Assembly (NCBI GenBank): GCA_029260075.1 | Contig: JAJDDY010000030.1 | Location: 1 to 43,346, forward strand | Origin: Phycisphaerae bacterium | Lineage (GTDB): Bacteria; Planctomycetota; Phycisphaerae; UBA1845 | Direction of reading: 5' to 3' | Length of the DNA: 43,346 bases | In this document: positions 25,571 through 34,790 of the stretch, in pieces | How positions within the stretch are numbered: the stretch's first letter is position 1 | Layout of the letters: the number at the start of each line of letters is the position of its first letter | Translations under genes and position numbers: made by a program | Notes under the pieces: generated by a model | Seen by the model: the letters and a program-made list of their open reading frames with translations, nothing else | Told to the model about the DNA's origin: nothing | Database searches by the model: none

Positions 25571-27571
25571 GTGAGCGAAACCGGCGAACAACAAACCAAT
25601 AACTGGCCCGACCAACTCGTTCGTTACCGGACGTTTTTGGTTGTGGCGACGCATGGCGTGTTGTTCGCGATCGCGCTGCTCGTGGCGTTCCTGGTGGCGT
25701 ACAACTTTCGTCTGTTCCTTCCCGTTGGCGAGGGGCACGAGACGTGGTTCTCGGACCTCTTTCTTCCGCTTCTTGCGATCGCGGTCCCGGTCAAGCTCTT
25801 CGTCTTTCACTGGATGGGTCAATACTCTGGAAGTTGGCGCTACGTCAGTATCCGCGACATCTATAGTGTCATCTGGGCGTCACTCGCCGGCACGTTCGTA
25901 TTCCTGATCAGCTACTTTCTGCTCGACATGGGTTCAGTGTGGTTGGTTGGTGAGGCCCTGATCGATCGTCATACGATCCGACTCTTCCAGTCGGCGGTGT
26001 TTCTTACGGACTGGGCCGGTACGGTGGCGTTCGTCGCCGCCGGTCGCATTTTGATTCGCTTCTACTACGAAGACATTCAGCCGCAGCGTTCAACCAATTT
26101 GACTCGCGTGCTGATTATCGGGGCCGGCGATTCTGGTGAGGCGGTGTTGCGCGAACTGCTGCGCATGCGACGAGAGCGCTACGAATGCGTTGGCGTGCTC
26201 GATGACGACGTCCGCCAACTCCACGGGCGTATTCACGGTGTGTCGGTCTGCGGACGCACGAAAGACATACGCCGCATTTGTGAGGAACTCGAGGTACAAG
26301 AGGTCTTCATTGCTGTTCCCCACCCGACGCCGAAGTCGATTCGTGCGTTGGTCGAATGTTGCGAAGGTTTGGGGGTGTTGTTTCGAACCGTTCCCGCGGT
26401 TACCGACGTGCTCTCCGGCCGCGTGCAGGTTAGTCGCATTCGGGACATCGGCATTACCGATCTGCTTGGCCGCGCTCCGGTCGAGTTGGACGTGGACGTC
26501 ATCGGCGCTCAGCTTCAAGGTCGGCGTGTGCTTGTCACCGGCGCCGGGGGGAGCATTGGGTCCGAGATGTGTCGCCAAATCGCCGAATTCTCACCGGCGC
26601 ATCTCATTCTTGTCGAACGTGCAGAGAATCCGCTGTTTGAGATCGAGCGGGAATTGCGCCAAAAGTATCCCGCGCTTGAAGTTGTCGTGCTCGTGGCCGA
26701 CGTGGGCGATCGATTGAGGATGGAGCGACTACTGCGCGACGAGAAGCCGTCCATCGTCTTTCACGCCGCCGCCCACAAGCACGTACCCATGATGGAAGGA
26801 AATCCGGGTGAGGCGATCAAGAACAACGTGGGCGGAACCGCCGTCGTGGCGAACCTGGCCGTGGAAATGGGCGTCGAGAAGATGGTCATGATTTCCACGG
26901 ACAAGGCCGTCAATCCCACAAGCGTGATGGGTTGTAGCAAGCGCGTTGCGGAAATGTATGTGCAAACGCTGAGCGCCCCGGGTCGTACGCAGTTCGTCAC
27001 GGTGCGTTTCGGCAATGTCCTGGGAAGTAGTGGAAGTGTTGTACCGATTTTCAAGCGTCAGATTGCGGAAGGCGCCCCCATCACCGTGACGCACCCGGAC
27101 ATGGAACGCTATTTCATGACCATCACCGAGGCGGCTCAGCTCGTGCTCCAAGCCGGCGCGATGGGTCGTGGCGGTGAGATTTATGTGTTGCACATGGGCG
27201 ACCCGGTCAAGATCGTGGACCTCGCCCGCGACATGATCACGCTGAGCGGACTTCGACCCGGCGTGGACATCGACATCATCTTCACGGGGATTCGCCCTGG
27301 CGAAAAACTCTTCGAGGAGTTGTCGTTTGTGGGCGAAGATATCGGCGATACGGCCCACCCCAAGATCGGAATCTGGAAACACCGCCCCGGCGACGCCGAC
27401 GCGATCCGGGCGGGCGTTACGCGGCTGACTGAGCTGGCCGACAGCGCCACAATCTCCGAACTTCGCACAGAACTTGCGCAACTCGTTCCGGAATATCAAT
27501 CGCCCGAGTCAACAGAAAAACCAAGCCTCCCGGCAAAACCGTCGCCGATCAACGCTGCGCATCCGAAGTAG
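25571..27571 (+). CDS. CapD/FlaA1-type nucleotide-sugar dehydratase, membrane-bound
   Basis: A 666-residue membrane enzyme with WbpM/CapD layout. Four hydrophobic helices lie in the first 160 residues (about 20-45, 63-82, 98-120, 140-160). Then comes a CoA-binding-like Rossmann region (GxGxxG in 'LIIGAGDSGEAVLREL', 183-188), and a catalytic SDR domain with 'VLVTGAGGSIGSEM' (321-333), 'FHAAAHKHVPMME' and 'MISTDKAVNPTSVMGCSKR'. In the last, the usual SDR Tyr is replaced by Met453 with Lys457, as in UDP-GlcNAc 4,6-dehydratases. These make 4-keto-6-deoxy sugars for surface polysaccharide. The start is GTG at 25571; the ribosome site is weak. The C-terminus is Pro-rich. Confidence 0.9.
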   Translation: MSETGEQQTNNWPDQLVRYRTFLVVATHGVLFAIALLVAFLVAYNFRLFLPVGEGHETWFSDLFLPLLAIAVPVKLFVFHWMGQYSGSWRYVSIRDIYSVIWASLAGTFVFLISYFLLDMGSVWLVGEALIDRHTIRLFQSAVFLTDWAGTVAFVAAGRILIRFYYEDIQPQRSTNLTRVLIIGAGDSGEAVLRELLRMRRERYECVGVLDDDVRQLHGRIHGVSVCGRTKDIRRICEELEVQEVFIAVPHPTPKSIRALVECCEGLGVLFRTVPAVTDVLSGRVQVSRIRDIGITDLLGRAPVELDVDVIGAQLQGRRVLVTGAGGSIGSEMCRQIAEFSPAHLILVERAENPLFEIERELRQKYPALEVVVLVADVGDRLRMERLLRDEKPSIVFHAAAHKHVPMMEGNPGEAIKNNVGGTAVVANLAVEMGVEKMVMISTDKAVNPTSVMGCSKRVAEMYVQTLSAPGRTQFVTVRFGNVLGSSGSVVPIFKRQIAEGAPITVTHPDMERYFMTITEAAQLVLQAGAMGRGGEIYVLHMGDPVKIVDLARDMITLSGLRPGVDIDIIFTGIRPGEKLFEELSFVGEDIGDTAHPKIGIWKHRPGDADAIRAGVTRLTELADSATISELRTELAQLVPEYQSPESTEKPSLPAKPSPINAAHPK

Positions 27572-27682
27572 TTCCTGCTTTGACTTGCGCTTGCCGTTGA
27601 CACGCCCAGTCGATCTAGCAATGATTCCCCTAAGTTCGCGACGTACGCGATTGGACAGGATCGAGAAGGGGCACGTGCAAAC

Positions 27683-28654
27683 ATGATCACTTACCAAACT
27701 CTACTAGTCACATGCTTGGGGATCTGCTCGGTTGCGCCGGCGGAAACGCGCTACGCTCAGACCGAGGACGGTGTCAAGGTTGCCTTTGAAACCCTCGGAG
27801 AAGGCGTACCAATTTTCCTGATCGCGGGAGGTCCCGGAGATAGCTCTTACACCTTCAAATACGCACATACATTATTGCGATCTTGTGGAATGCTGGTGTT
27901 TGTGGAGAACCGCGGTCGCGGTAAGTCCGAAGACTGCGGGGACCGACAACAGCCATACACGCTTGCGAATGATATCAAGGATGTCGAGGCGATCCGAAAG
28001 GCGCTCGGATTGGACAAGATCATCGTGTTTGGCCATTCGTACGGAGGTATGGTTGCAATGGCCTACGCGGCGCGCAACCCAGAGCGGACATTGGCTTTGA
28101 TCACTTCGTCGACCTTGCACGGTGCTCGTGCGTGGCAGGAAAAGAACATCGATTGGGCAAAGTCATTCCTTCGAACTCAATATCCCGAGAAATGGAAACG
28201 AATAGAGGAGCTTCACGCGGCAGGGCACAAGACCGGTGAGGGCGAACTCGCAACCCTGTTCAACGAAACGAACTTCTTGCTGACTTGGCATCCCTACAGC
28301 CGTTGGGAACTTCGAATGGAGTTCGATAGGCAGCCTGAAGAACGGTCTCTCCAGTACAATCGCGAAGTGTACTTGGCGATGGTGGGAGACGATCCTGAAT
28401 GGACAATGGGGGGAACACTGAAGGACGTTGAGTTGCTGCCGGAATTGTCCAACTACAAAGGTCCGGCATTAATCATGGGTGGTAGGTACGATTGGATTTG
28501 TCCGCCGGTGGTCCAGCACGAAATAGCAGATGCCTTGCCAAACGCCAAGCTGGTGTTGTTTGAATACAGCGGCCATTTGCTTCACGAAGATGAGCCGCTC
28601 AGGTTCGTAAATGTTGTGACGGAGTTCATACTTGGGTTATCGACGCGACGTTGA
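27683..28654 (+). CDS. Exported S33-type alpha/beta hydrolase
   Basis: A 323-residue alpha/beta hydrolase resembling proline iminopeptidases and related S33 enzymes. Signal peptide at about 1-20 ('TYQTLLVTCLGICSVAPAET'). Oxyanion motif 'IAGGPGDSSYTF' (HGGPG-like, but Ala replaces His), nucleophile elbow 'VFGHSYGGMVAMAYA' with Ser at the GxSxG centre, acid Asp in 'GGRYDWICPP' and base His in 'YSGHLLHED'. All three triad residues are present. It cleaves an N-terminal residue or an ester outside the membrane; substrate unknown. GC looks lower than in its neighbours and it has no partner genes, so acquisition by transfer is possible. GAAGGGG lies upstream of the ATG. Confidence 0.85.
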   Translation: MITYQTLLVTCLGICSVAPAETRYAQTEDGVKVAFETLGEGVPIFLIAGGPGDSSYTFKYAHTLLRSCGMLVFVENRGRGKSEDCGDRQQPYTLANDIKDVEAIRKALGLDKIIVFGHSYGGMVAMAYAARNPERTLALITSSTLHGARAWQEKNIDWAKSFLRTQYPEKWKRIEELHAAGHKTGEGELATLFNETNFLLTWHPYSRWELRMEFDRQPEERSLQYNREVYLAMVGDDPEWTMGGTLKDVELLPELSNYKGPALIMGGRYDWICPPVVQHEIADALPNAKLVLFEYSGHLLHEDEPLRFVNVVTEFILGLSTRR

Positions 28655-28704
28655 ATTGAGGCCGCCGGATCGTTCGGCAATAGGTCTCTGATGCATGCAC
28701 CACG

Positions 28705-29769
28705 TCAGCAGCAGGATTCGCCGCTTGTCACTTCGCCGTCCATGCCCGATGTCGAACCGCTTTCGAAGCGGCCGAAATGCGTCGAGCCGTCGCCTGAGAT
28801 GGTGAAGTGCTTGGCGAAACGAGACTCTTCAAGCATCGCAGCCGTATTCCCACACACCAAGACAGGCCGGCCGACGTGAAAGGTGTGGTGGTCGTCAAGA
28901 ACAAAAGTGTGCGGCGATTCTTCGATGGTACCAAGGTAGGTGGCGATCTGACCGTAGTCTTCACACGCATCCTCCATCTTGGCGAGCTTGAACGCGCGAA
29001 TTGTCAGTGAGACGAAGTCAATCATTCCGATCTTCGCTTGAATGGCTGGATCGTGAATCGGGACGGCGCTGGCGGCGGTCACGCGATGGTCTGGACAGCC
29101 GAGCGTAGCCAGCAAACGCCTGAAGTCGTCGATGTACATCGCACCGCTGAGGCACTCGCCGCGCAAGACGGGGTCGTTCACGAGCGACTCCGGGATGCGG
29201 CGGTCGGCGAACACGTCGGAAAAATACAGCTCGCCACCGGGTTTGAGTACGCGGAAGATTTCCGAGAACACACGCGGCTTGTCGGGCGAGAGGTTCAACA
29301 CGCAATTCGAGATCACCACGTCGACCGATTCGTCTTCAATATCGAGGGCACGCAAGTCTTCAATGAATCCGTTGTGGAACGTCGTGTTGGGTTTGTCGTA
29401 CCCGAACCGTTTCGCCTGCGTCTCGACGTGCCGCGTTGCCACGGCCAACTGTTCTTCGGTCATGTCGACACCGATCACACGGCCGTCTGGGCCAACGAGT
29501 TTCGAGACGATGTAGACGTCTCGACCCGTGCCGCAGCCGAGATCCAAGACCGTGCGCCCGGAAAGTTCGAGCGGGATGGGTGAACCGCAACCGTAGAACC
29601 GGTCCTTGATCTCCGAATCGATGAGCGGAAGGACACGCCGGACTGTTTCCGGCATGGCGTCGCTGGAACAACACGCGCCCGTTCTTAGGTCTTCGCTGCT
29701 ATTAAGTTTCTTGCCGTAGTAATCCTGGATTTGCACCAGTGTCGCTCGTTCGTCAGTCGTTTGTGTCAT
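28705..29769 (-). CDS. arsM: Arsenite S-adenosylmethionine methyltransferase
   Basis: A 354-residue ArsM (ATG at 29769; a GTG at 29784 would add five residues). It transfers methyl groups from S-adenosylmethionine to trivalent arsenic, giving methylated arsenicals. SAM motif 'VLDLGCGTGRDVYIVSKLVG' (about 74-93). The As(III)-binding cysteines fit the family spacing: Cys61 in 'FYGCGSPIP', Cys156 in 'VISNCVLNLSPDK' and Cys206 in 'RGECLSGAM'; the 50-residue gap between the last two matches algal ArsM. An extra 'GACCSS' (33-34) and a terminal 'GESCC' add thiols. No arsR, arsB or arsC is in the window, so it is an isolated arsenic gene, perhaps regulated from elsewhere. About 1 kb of non-coding DNA lies upstream. 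Confidence 0.93.
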   Translation of the reverse strand: MTQTTDERATLVQIQDYYGKKLNSSEDLRTGACCSSDAMPETVRRVLPLIDSEIKDRFYGCGSPIPLELSGRTVLDLGCGTGRDVYIVSKLVGPDGRVIGVDMTEEQLAVATRHVETQAKRFGYDKPNTTFHNGFIEDLRALDIEDESVDVVISNCVLNLSPDKPRVFSEIFRVLKPGGELYFSDVFADRRIPESLVNDPVLRGECLSGAMYIDDFRRLLATLGCPDHRVTAASAVPIHDPAIQAKIGMIDFVSLTIRAFKLAKMEDACEDYGQIATYLGTIEESPHTFVLDDHHTFHVGRPVLVCGNTAAMLEESRFAKHFTISGDGSTHFGRFESGSTSGMDGEVTSGESCC

Positions 29770-30810
29770 CTTGTCGTCATCCACCGCCGGCGTCGCCGGT
29801 CATCCATGTTGTTTTGGTCAGTACGCGCTCAGCCATACGGCACCAGCCCATTCCGGCTCGATCGTGTCCGCCGCCGCCGCAAGCCCGGACCAAAGCCATG
29901 GTACAACGCAATAGACGATTGATCGAGTGCGTCCCGTTTCCGATGTTCGCCGAGAGTCGAGCGGTTCGAGCAACGCCGGAGAACAGGGGATGTATGTTGT
30001 CGATCAGAATCGCAGGAGCGACCGGGTTCGGCCTCGGTGTGTTTCTCACTAGACCGCCCGCGCGAGAAAAAAGGGTAGCCAAACGGCAGGGTGGTCACCT
30101 CGCGGAGAGGGCAGAGGCAAAGCAACCGTGGATTCCCTGCCGCTTGGCTACCCTTTTCGCCGGCCACGCGATTTTTGGAAAAACCGCTGGGCACAATCAG
30201 GTAACAACCAAGCCGGTCGGTCGTTCGTACGTCCGCACCAGAAACGCCCGGTGTGTCGGAAGACGAACCGTGTCAGCGGCGGATCGACAAGCGATTGTTG
30301 CGAGCGATCGTGGCCACAGGACAACACAAAGAACCACCCGGGTTGCGTGGTGATTCCAAGAAAATCCAAAAACTTCAAAAAAAGATCTACCGATAACATT
30401 CGCCAAAAAAGGACGACCTCGCGACACCGGCCATTGGATATCCCAGCGCAACAGTCGGCTGGGCGAAGCACCGATTACAGTCTGGAAATGCGTACGCGGA
30501 TGAAGATGCGGCCGGGGATCGTAGAGAATCGCCGTACCGAGAGCGGAATTATTGTGGCGATGCCGACGCCGCGCCAACGTGTCCGTCGTCTCACATCCAA
30601 AGGCGGACACGGTCTGCGCACATGGGATTGGGTGCATGGCATGAGCAATATCACGGGTCTTCGGAGCCAACACAATGCGATTCACTGTATCTCTTGCCTG
30701 TGTGCCATGGCGGTTGCACTCGGTATCCTCCGCGTGACGTGCGCCAACGGCTCGCACAACCGCGGCCACTTTCGCTCCGCAAGGAATTCCGATAGACTGT
30801 TCCACCACTG
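29770..30810. other. 1-kb gap upstream of arsM
   Basis: No gene I can defend, although open frames exist on both strands (their composition is Arg/His-rich and matches no family). It holds a large palindrome (30069-30157). The stretch around 30340-30420 is unusually A-rich. An unrecognised RNA is possible. Confidence 0.4.
30069..30157. repeat. Long imperfect palindrome with 23-bp arms
   Basis: Left arm 30069-30091 (AAAAGGGTAGCC...GGCAGGG) and right arm 30135-30157 (CCCTGCCG...GGCTACCCTTTT) are reverse complements at 22 of 23 positions, separated by 43 bases. An RNA from either strand would fold a very stable stem ending in U or starting in A. It could be a small mobile element (MITE-like), a structured RNA, or a bidirectional terminator. 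Confidence 0.7.
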
Positions 30811-31515
30811 ATGCGGACCGAAGCGTCGCCAACCGTGAGTGTCATCATCCCGACGATCAACGAGGAATCCGTTCTAGCCGGTTGCCTCAGCGCGATCGCT
30901 GTGCCTGATGTACGCGAAGTCATCGTCGCGGACGGCGGAAGCACCGACGACACGCTATCCATCGCCGAGCGTTTCGGCGCTACGGTGGTTCGGTCGCCGC
31001 GCGGTCGCGCTCGCCAGATGAACGCGGGCGCCAAGATGGCTGGCGGCGACATACTCCTTTTTCTCCATAGCGATTGCGTCATGCCTCAGGGGGGTGTCGA
31101 GCGCCTTCGGTTTGCGATGAGCAACCACGGGTACCCGGCCGGATACTTTCGTCAGCGGATCGACGATCCGCGCGCGGTGTATCGCCTCATCGAGTGCGGT
31201 TCAAATCTTCGTGCGCGGTGGCTTGGCAGGCCGTATGGAGACCAAGGCATGTTCTTTCGGCGTGAAGCCTTCCATTCTATTGGCGGCTTCCCTGATGTGC
31301 CGATCATGGAGGATTTGTATATCGCGCGAGCGGCCAAGGCGCTCGGCCCGTTTCTCGCTATGCCCGAAGCGATCACCAGCAGCGCCCGGCGCTGGCAGCA
31401 GGAAGGCGTTCTTCGACGCGTGCTTCGCAACTGGTCCGTCGCCATCGCCGAACGACGTGGCGTCCCCCCATCCGAACTCGCCCGGCGTTACAACGGATCG
31501 TCTCGTTCTGTATGA
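30811..31515 (+). CDS. Glycosyltransferase family 2, TIGR04283 type
   Basis: A 234-residue GT-A fold glycosyltransferase. Visible: 'VSVIIPTINEESVLAGCLSA', 'EVIVADGGSTDDTLSIAERF', 'GRARQMNAGAKMAGGDILLF', 'LHSDCVMP' (the DxD-like position), 'YGDQGMFFRREAFHSIGGFP' and 'PIMEDLYIARAAK'. This series is diagnostic of the TIGR04283 family, often found beside a TIGR04282 glycosyltransferase and selenium or radical-SAM genes; none of those is here. Probably cytoplasmic face of the membrane; donor and acceptor unknown. The C-terminal 'RRVLRNWSVAI' is amphipathic and may be membrane-associated. The ribosome site is weak. Confidence 0.9.
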   Translation: MRTEASPTVSVIIPTINEESVLAGCLSAIAVPDVREVIVADGGSTDDTLSIAERFGATVVRSPRGRARQMNAGAKMAGGDILLFLHSDCVMPQGGVERLRFAMSNHGYPAGYFRQRIDDPRAVYRLIECGSNLRARWLGRPYGDQGMFFRREAFHSIGGFPDVPIMEDLYIARAAKALGPFLAMPEAITSSARRWQQEGVLRRVLRNWSVAIAERRGVPPSELARRYNGSSRSV

Positions 31516-31701
31516 TCGACCGAGCCGACGAGGCTTGTCGGTCCTGTCGGAATGGGCTACGCTGCATGGGCAGAAGCACCCGCGTGCTTTGCGATCATGC
31601 GCGATCTACCATCGCGCAGGATTCGTGCGCCCAGGCATCTACAGCGACTGGAAGCCGATGCAACATTCTCTCTGATGGTGCTTAAGAAGAGTTGCTTTCC
31701 A

Positions 31702-31772
31702 CCGAGCCGCGACTGTCAGGGAGCGGTTGTTCGCAATTGAAACCGGACCGCTTCCTTACGGGCGCGGCTCTG
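31702..31772. repeat. Palindromic intergenic repeat (family B), copy 4
   Basis: CCGAGCCGCG at 31702-31711 and CGCGGCTC at 31763-31770 around a shorter middle. It sits between the glycosyltransferase and M16 peptidase genes. Confidence 0.65.
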
Positions 31773-31810
31773 AACGAGACTTCTAAATCACGCTCTAAGG
31801 ATCCGAAACC

Positions 31811-34525
31811 ATGTTACGAAATCACTTTCATCTTGTGGCGTTGACTCTGCTAACAACCAGTGTCGCCGTTGGCCAGGACGTTGCTTATGATCGGTATCAG
31901 CTCGACAACGGACTGACCGTGATTCTTCACGAGGATCATAGCGTGCCGTCGGCGTCCGTGAATTTCTGGTACTACGTGGCGTCGAAGGATGAGCCGCCGC
32001 GCCGTTCGGGCTTCGCGCACTTGTTCGAGCATCTCATGTTCATGGGCACGCACCGCGTTCCCGGATTGGACTTCGACAACACGATGGAAGCGGGCGGCGG
32101 ATTCAACAACGCATCCACCAGCGAAGACCGAACGAACTATTACGACATGGGTCCGGCTGAGTTGCTGCCCACGTTGCTCTGGCTCGAAGCCGATCGCCTC
32201 GAACACCTCGGCGACGCCATGACTCAGGAAAAGCTGGACAAGCAGCGTGACGTCGTGCGCAACGAGCGCCGACAGACTTCGGAGAATCGCCCCTATGGTC
32301 GCGCCGATCTTCGCGTGCATAAGTTGATGTACCCCAGTGACCACCCGTACCATCATTCCGTGATCGGATCGCACGAAGACCTCGAAGCCGCCACAGTGGG
32401 CGACGTCAAAGGCTTCTTCGCCACGTATTACATTCCGAACAACGCGAGCATGGTCGTGGCTGGTGATTTCGATCCGGCGGAAATCAAACCGCTTATCGAC
32501 AAGCTGTTCGGCTCGCTGCCTCGCGGGTCTGACGTCGTACACCCGACCGCCGGCCCGGCGCACGTCGAAGGCGTCACGCGCATCACCATGACCGATCAGG
32601 TCCAGTTCGCTCGCACGACGATGGTCTACCACAGCCCCAAACGCTTCGGCGAGGGTGACGCGGAAATGGACCTCGCTGCGGCCGTGTTGTCCGACGGCAT
32701 ATCGAGTCGGCTTTATCAAAAGCTAGTCTACACGGATAAGATCGCGGTCGATGTGGCTGCCTTTCAGGAGTCCATGTTGCTCGGTTCGTTGTTCCACGTT
32801 CAGGCGACGGCCAAGCCTGGGGTCGATCTTGAGACGATCGAGCGGGCCATCGATCAGGTTGTGTCCACGTTCATCGCGTCAGGGCCGACTGCGGAAGAAC
32901 TCGAACGCCAGAAGGCGCAGATCGAGTTCAGTACGGTGTCTCGCTTGCAATCGCTGCTGGGTAAGGCCGATCAACTCAACCAATACCAGTTCTTCTTCGG
33001 TGAACCGAATTCGTTCAAGCGTGATCTCGATCGATACCGAAACGCCACGACGCAGGGCGTTAAGCGATGGGCTTCGAAAGTGCTGACAGCCGACGCACGT
33101 TTGATCCTCCGCGTGATCCCGCAAGCCGAAACCCCGGACGTCAATCCGCGCGATACCCAGCCGATTATTGCCAACGCCAAGCCGTTTGCTCCGCTCATGC
33201 CTGAGACGTTCCGTCTGTCCAATGGCATTACGGTTCATCATTGGCAGCGTAGCGAGTTGCCGCTGGTGGAGATGCGAATGATGTTCCCGAAGGGTTCGAC
33301 GAGTGATCCGGTCGGTCAGGCTGGGCTTGCATCGCTCACGGCGAACATGCTCGACGAGGGGGCGGGTTCGCGCGATGCGATGGCGTTCTCTGACGCGCTG
33401 GACATGCTCGGCGCGCGGTTCAACGCGTTCAGCAGTCGTGAGTCCACCACGGTGAGTTTGTCTTCCCTGACGAGAAACTTCGATCGCGCCTTGGCGCTTT
33501 GCGCCGACGCCGTGCTCCGGCCCCGCTTTGACGTCAAGGAATGGGACCGCGTTCGTCGCCTACACATCCAGCGACTCAAGCGCTCGCTCGACCGGCCGAC
33601 CTCGGTCGCACAGAACGTATCCATGCGTGTGTTCTTCGGTGACGATCATCCGTATGGCCGACCGGGCGGCGGCACGCCCGACTCAGTGAGCGCGCTAAGC
33701 CTCGACAACGTCAAGGAGTTTCACGCTCGATTGTTCCGTCCGTCGGAGGCGGTCATTCTCGTCGCGGGTGACCTTTCGGCGCCGCAAGTGAAGCAACAGC
33801 TTGAGCAAGCTTTGCGCGGCTGGTCCGATTCGTCCAACGTCAATCCGCTGCCGAAACCAATCTACACCGCGCCAAGCAACAAGTCGCTCCGCGTCGTCGT
33901 GGTGGATCGGCCCGGAGCGGTGCAAACCGTGGTTCGATTTACGATGCCCGGGCTCGTCTACGCCGATCCGAATCGACCGAAGACGCAACTGTTCAACACC
34001 ATCCTCGGCGGAAGCTTCACCAGTCGATTGAACAAAAACCTTCGCGAGGATCATGGCTATACCTACGGTGCTCGGTCGGGCTACGCCATGGGCACGTCAG
34101 TGGGTTACTTCACGGCCTCATCGAGTGTGCGAACCGACGTCACCGGGGCATCGATTCGTGAGTTCCTCAACGAGTTCAGCGGCATACGCGGCGGGAACAT
34201 CTCGGAGGTCGAAGGTCGCAAGGCGCGATCGGCTCGACGTATGAGCATGATCAACTCCTTCGCCGGATTGGGCGGAATTCTTGGTGCGGCCACCACGCTG
34301 GTTCGACATGACCGGCCGTTCACCGACATGGGCGAAGAACTTCAGGCCGTCTCGCGCGTCACCGAAGCCGACCTCAACCGTCTCGCGTACGGCGCCGTCC
34401 CGCTGGAACAGGGTTTGCTCGTGCTGGTCGGCGACAACGCGTCAATCCTCAAGCAGCTATCCGGATTGGATTTGCCCGACGCCGTGGAGTTGACGCCGAT
34501 GGGCGACGCAATAGGCAAACCATAG
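31811..34525 (+). CDS. Exported two-domain M16 zinc peptidase
   Basis: A 904-residue pitrilysin/PqqL-type peptidase. A signal peptide 'HLVALTLLTTSVAVGQD' follows the ATG at 31811 (AAGGATC upstream). The first half has the inverted zinc motif HxxEH, 'SGFAHLFEHLMFMGT' with His70, Glu73 (catalytic) and His74, and the third ligand Glu152 in 'VVRNERRQTSENRPYG'. The second half ('MPETFRLSNGITVHHWQRSE' onward) is the inactive partner: where HxxEH should be it has 'GLASLTANMLDEG'. It also has the usual M16 C-terminal 'LNKNLREDHGYTYGARSGY'. The two halves form a clam-shell chamber degrading small peptides, here probably in the periplasm. Full length for the class. A palindromic repeat is upstream. Confidence 0.93.
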   Translation: MLRNHFHLVALTLLTTSVAVGQDVAYDRYQLDNGLTVILHEDHSVPSASVNFWYYVASKDEPPRRSGFAHLFEHLMFMGTHRVPGLDFDNTMEAGGGFNNASTSEDRTNYYDMGPAELLPTLLWLEADRLEHLGDAMTQEKLDKQRDVVRNERRQTSENRPYGRADLRVHKLMYPSDHPYHHSVIGSHEDLEAATVGDVKGFFATYYIPNNASMVVAGDFDPAEIKPLIDKLFGSLPRGSDVVHPTAGPAHVEGVTRITMTDQVQFARTTMVYHSPKRFGEGDAEMDLAAAVLSDGISSRLYQKLVYTDKIAVDVAAFQESMLLGSLFHVQATAKPGVDLETIERAIDQVVSTFIASGPTAEELERQKAQIEFSTVSRLQSLLGKADQLNQYQFFFGEPNSFKRDLDRYRNATTQGVKRWASKVLTADARLILRVIPQAETPDVNPRDTQPIIANAKPFAPLMPETFRLSNGITVHHWQRSELPLVEMRMMFPKGSTSDPVGQAGLASLTANMLDEGAGSRDAMAFSDALDMLGARFNAFSSRESTTVSLSSLTRNFDRALALCADAVLRPRFDVKEWDRVRRLHIQRLKRSLDRPTSVAQNVSMRVFFGDDHPYGRPGGGTPDSVSALSLDNVKEFHARLFRPSEAVILVAGDLSAPQVKQQLEQALRGWSDSSNVNPLPKPIYTAPSNKSLRVVVVDRPGAVQTVVRFTMPGLVYADPNRPKTQLFNTILGGSFTSRLNKNLREDHGYTYGARSGYAMGTSVGYFTASSSVRTDVTGASIREFLNEFSGIRGGNISEVEGRKARSARRMSMINSFAGLGGILGAATTLVRHDRPFTDMGEELQAVSRVTEADLNRLAYGAVPLEQGLLVLVGDNASILKQLSGLDLPDAVELTPMGDAIGKP

Positions 34526-34790
34526 CGGTTATGTGACGGACTATTGCGAGCGTTGGTGCGAGAAAGGATTCACGCACTAGCGAATTGCGAGCGTTGGTGC
34601 GAAAAAGGATTCATGCTGGGACGTGATTCCCATCTCGTCCCTCCGCCGAAGCAGGATTCCTATCCTGCGTTCGATTACGTCGTCGGTTCAGGTGGAGACA
34701 TGCTGCGAACGTCGGTGCGAGAAAGGATTCACGCACCAGCGAGATTCACGCACCAGCGAAAGTCGCGCACGAGCTCTTGCTGGACACGAT
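34526..34790. other. Gap filled by hairpin repeats
   Basis: Between the convergent M16 peptidase and PepSY genes. Almost entirely made of the hairpin repeat units described at 34544-34759. Confidence 0.55.
34544..34759 (+). repeat. Cluster of hairpin repeat units (family D)
   Basis: Related ~40-bp units at 34544-34583, 34585-34620 (part), 34703-34742 and 34743-34759 (part). The unit is 'GGTGCGAGAAAGGATTCACG' with flanks that pair (CGTTGGTGCG with CGCACCAGCG), so each full unit is a hairpin. Between units is a second perfect hairpin, GCAGGAT-TCCT-ATCCTGC (34651-34668). A related single unit in reverse orientation is at 41961-41993. Spacers are not uniform. Confidence 0.7.

Noticed and set aside
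29739-30811. Open frames of 204 to 227 residues on both strands upstream of the glycosyltransferase
   Set aside because: Composition is Arg/His-rich with no motif, the frames overlap each other on opposite strands and cross the large palindrome; no ribosome site at their starts.
25571-31515. Polysaccharide gene cluster including the CapD-like enzyme and the glycosyltransferase
   Set aside because: The two genes are 3 kb apart with unrelated genes and an opposite-strand gene between them; no polymerase, flippase or further transferases are present.
34544-34759. CRISPR-like array
   Set aside because: Repeat units are hairpins with uneven spacing and partial copies, spacers are absent or irregular, and no cas genes are near.
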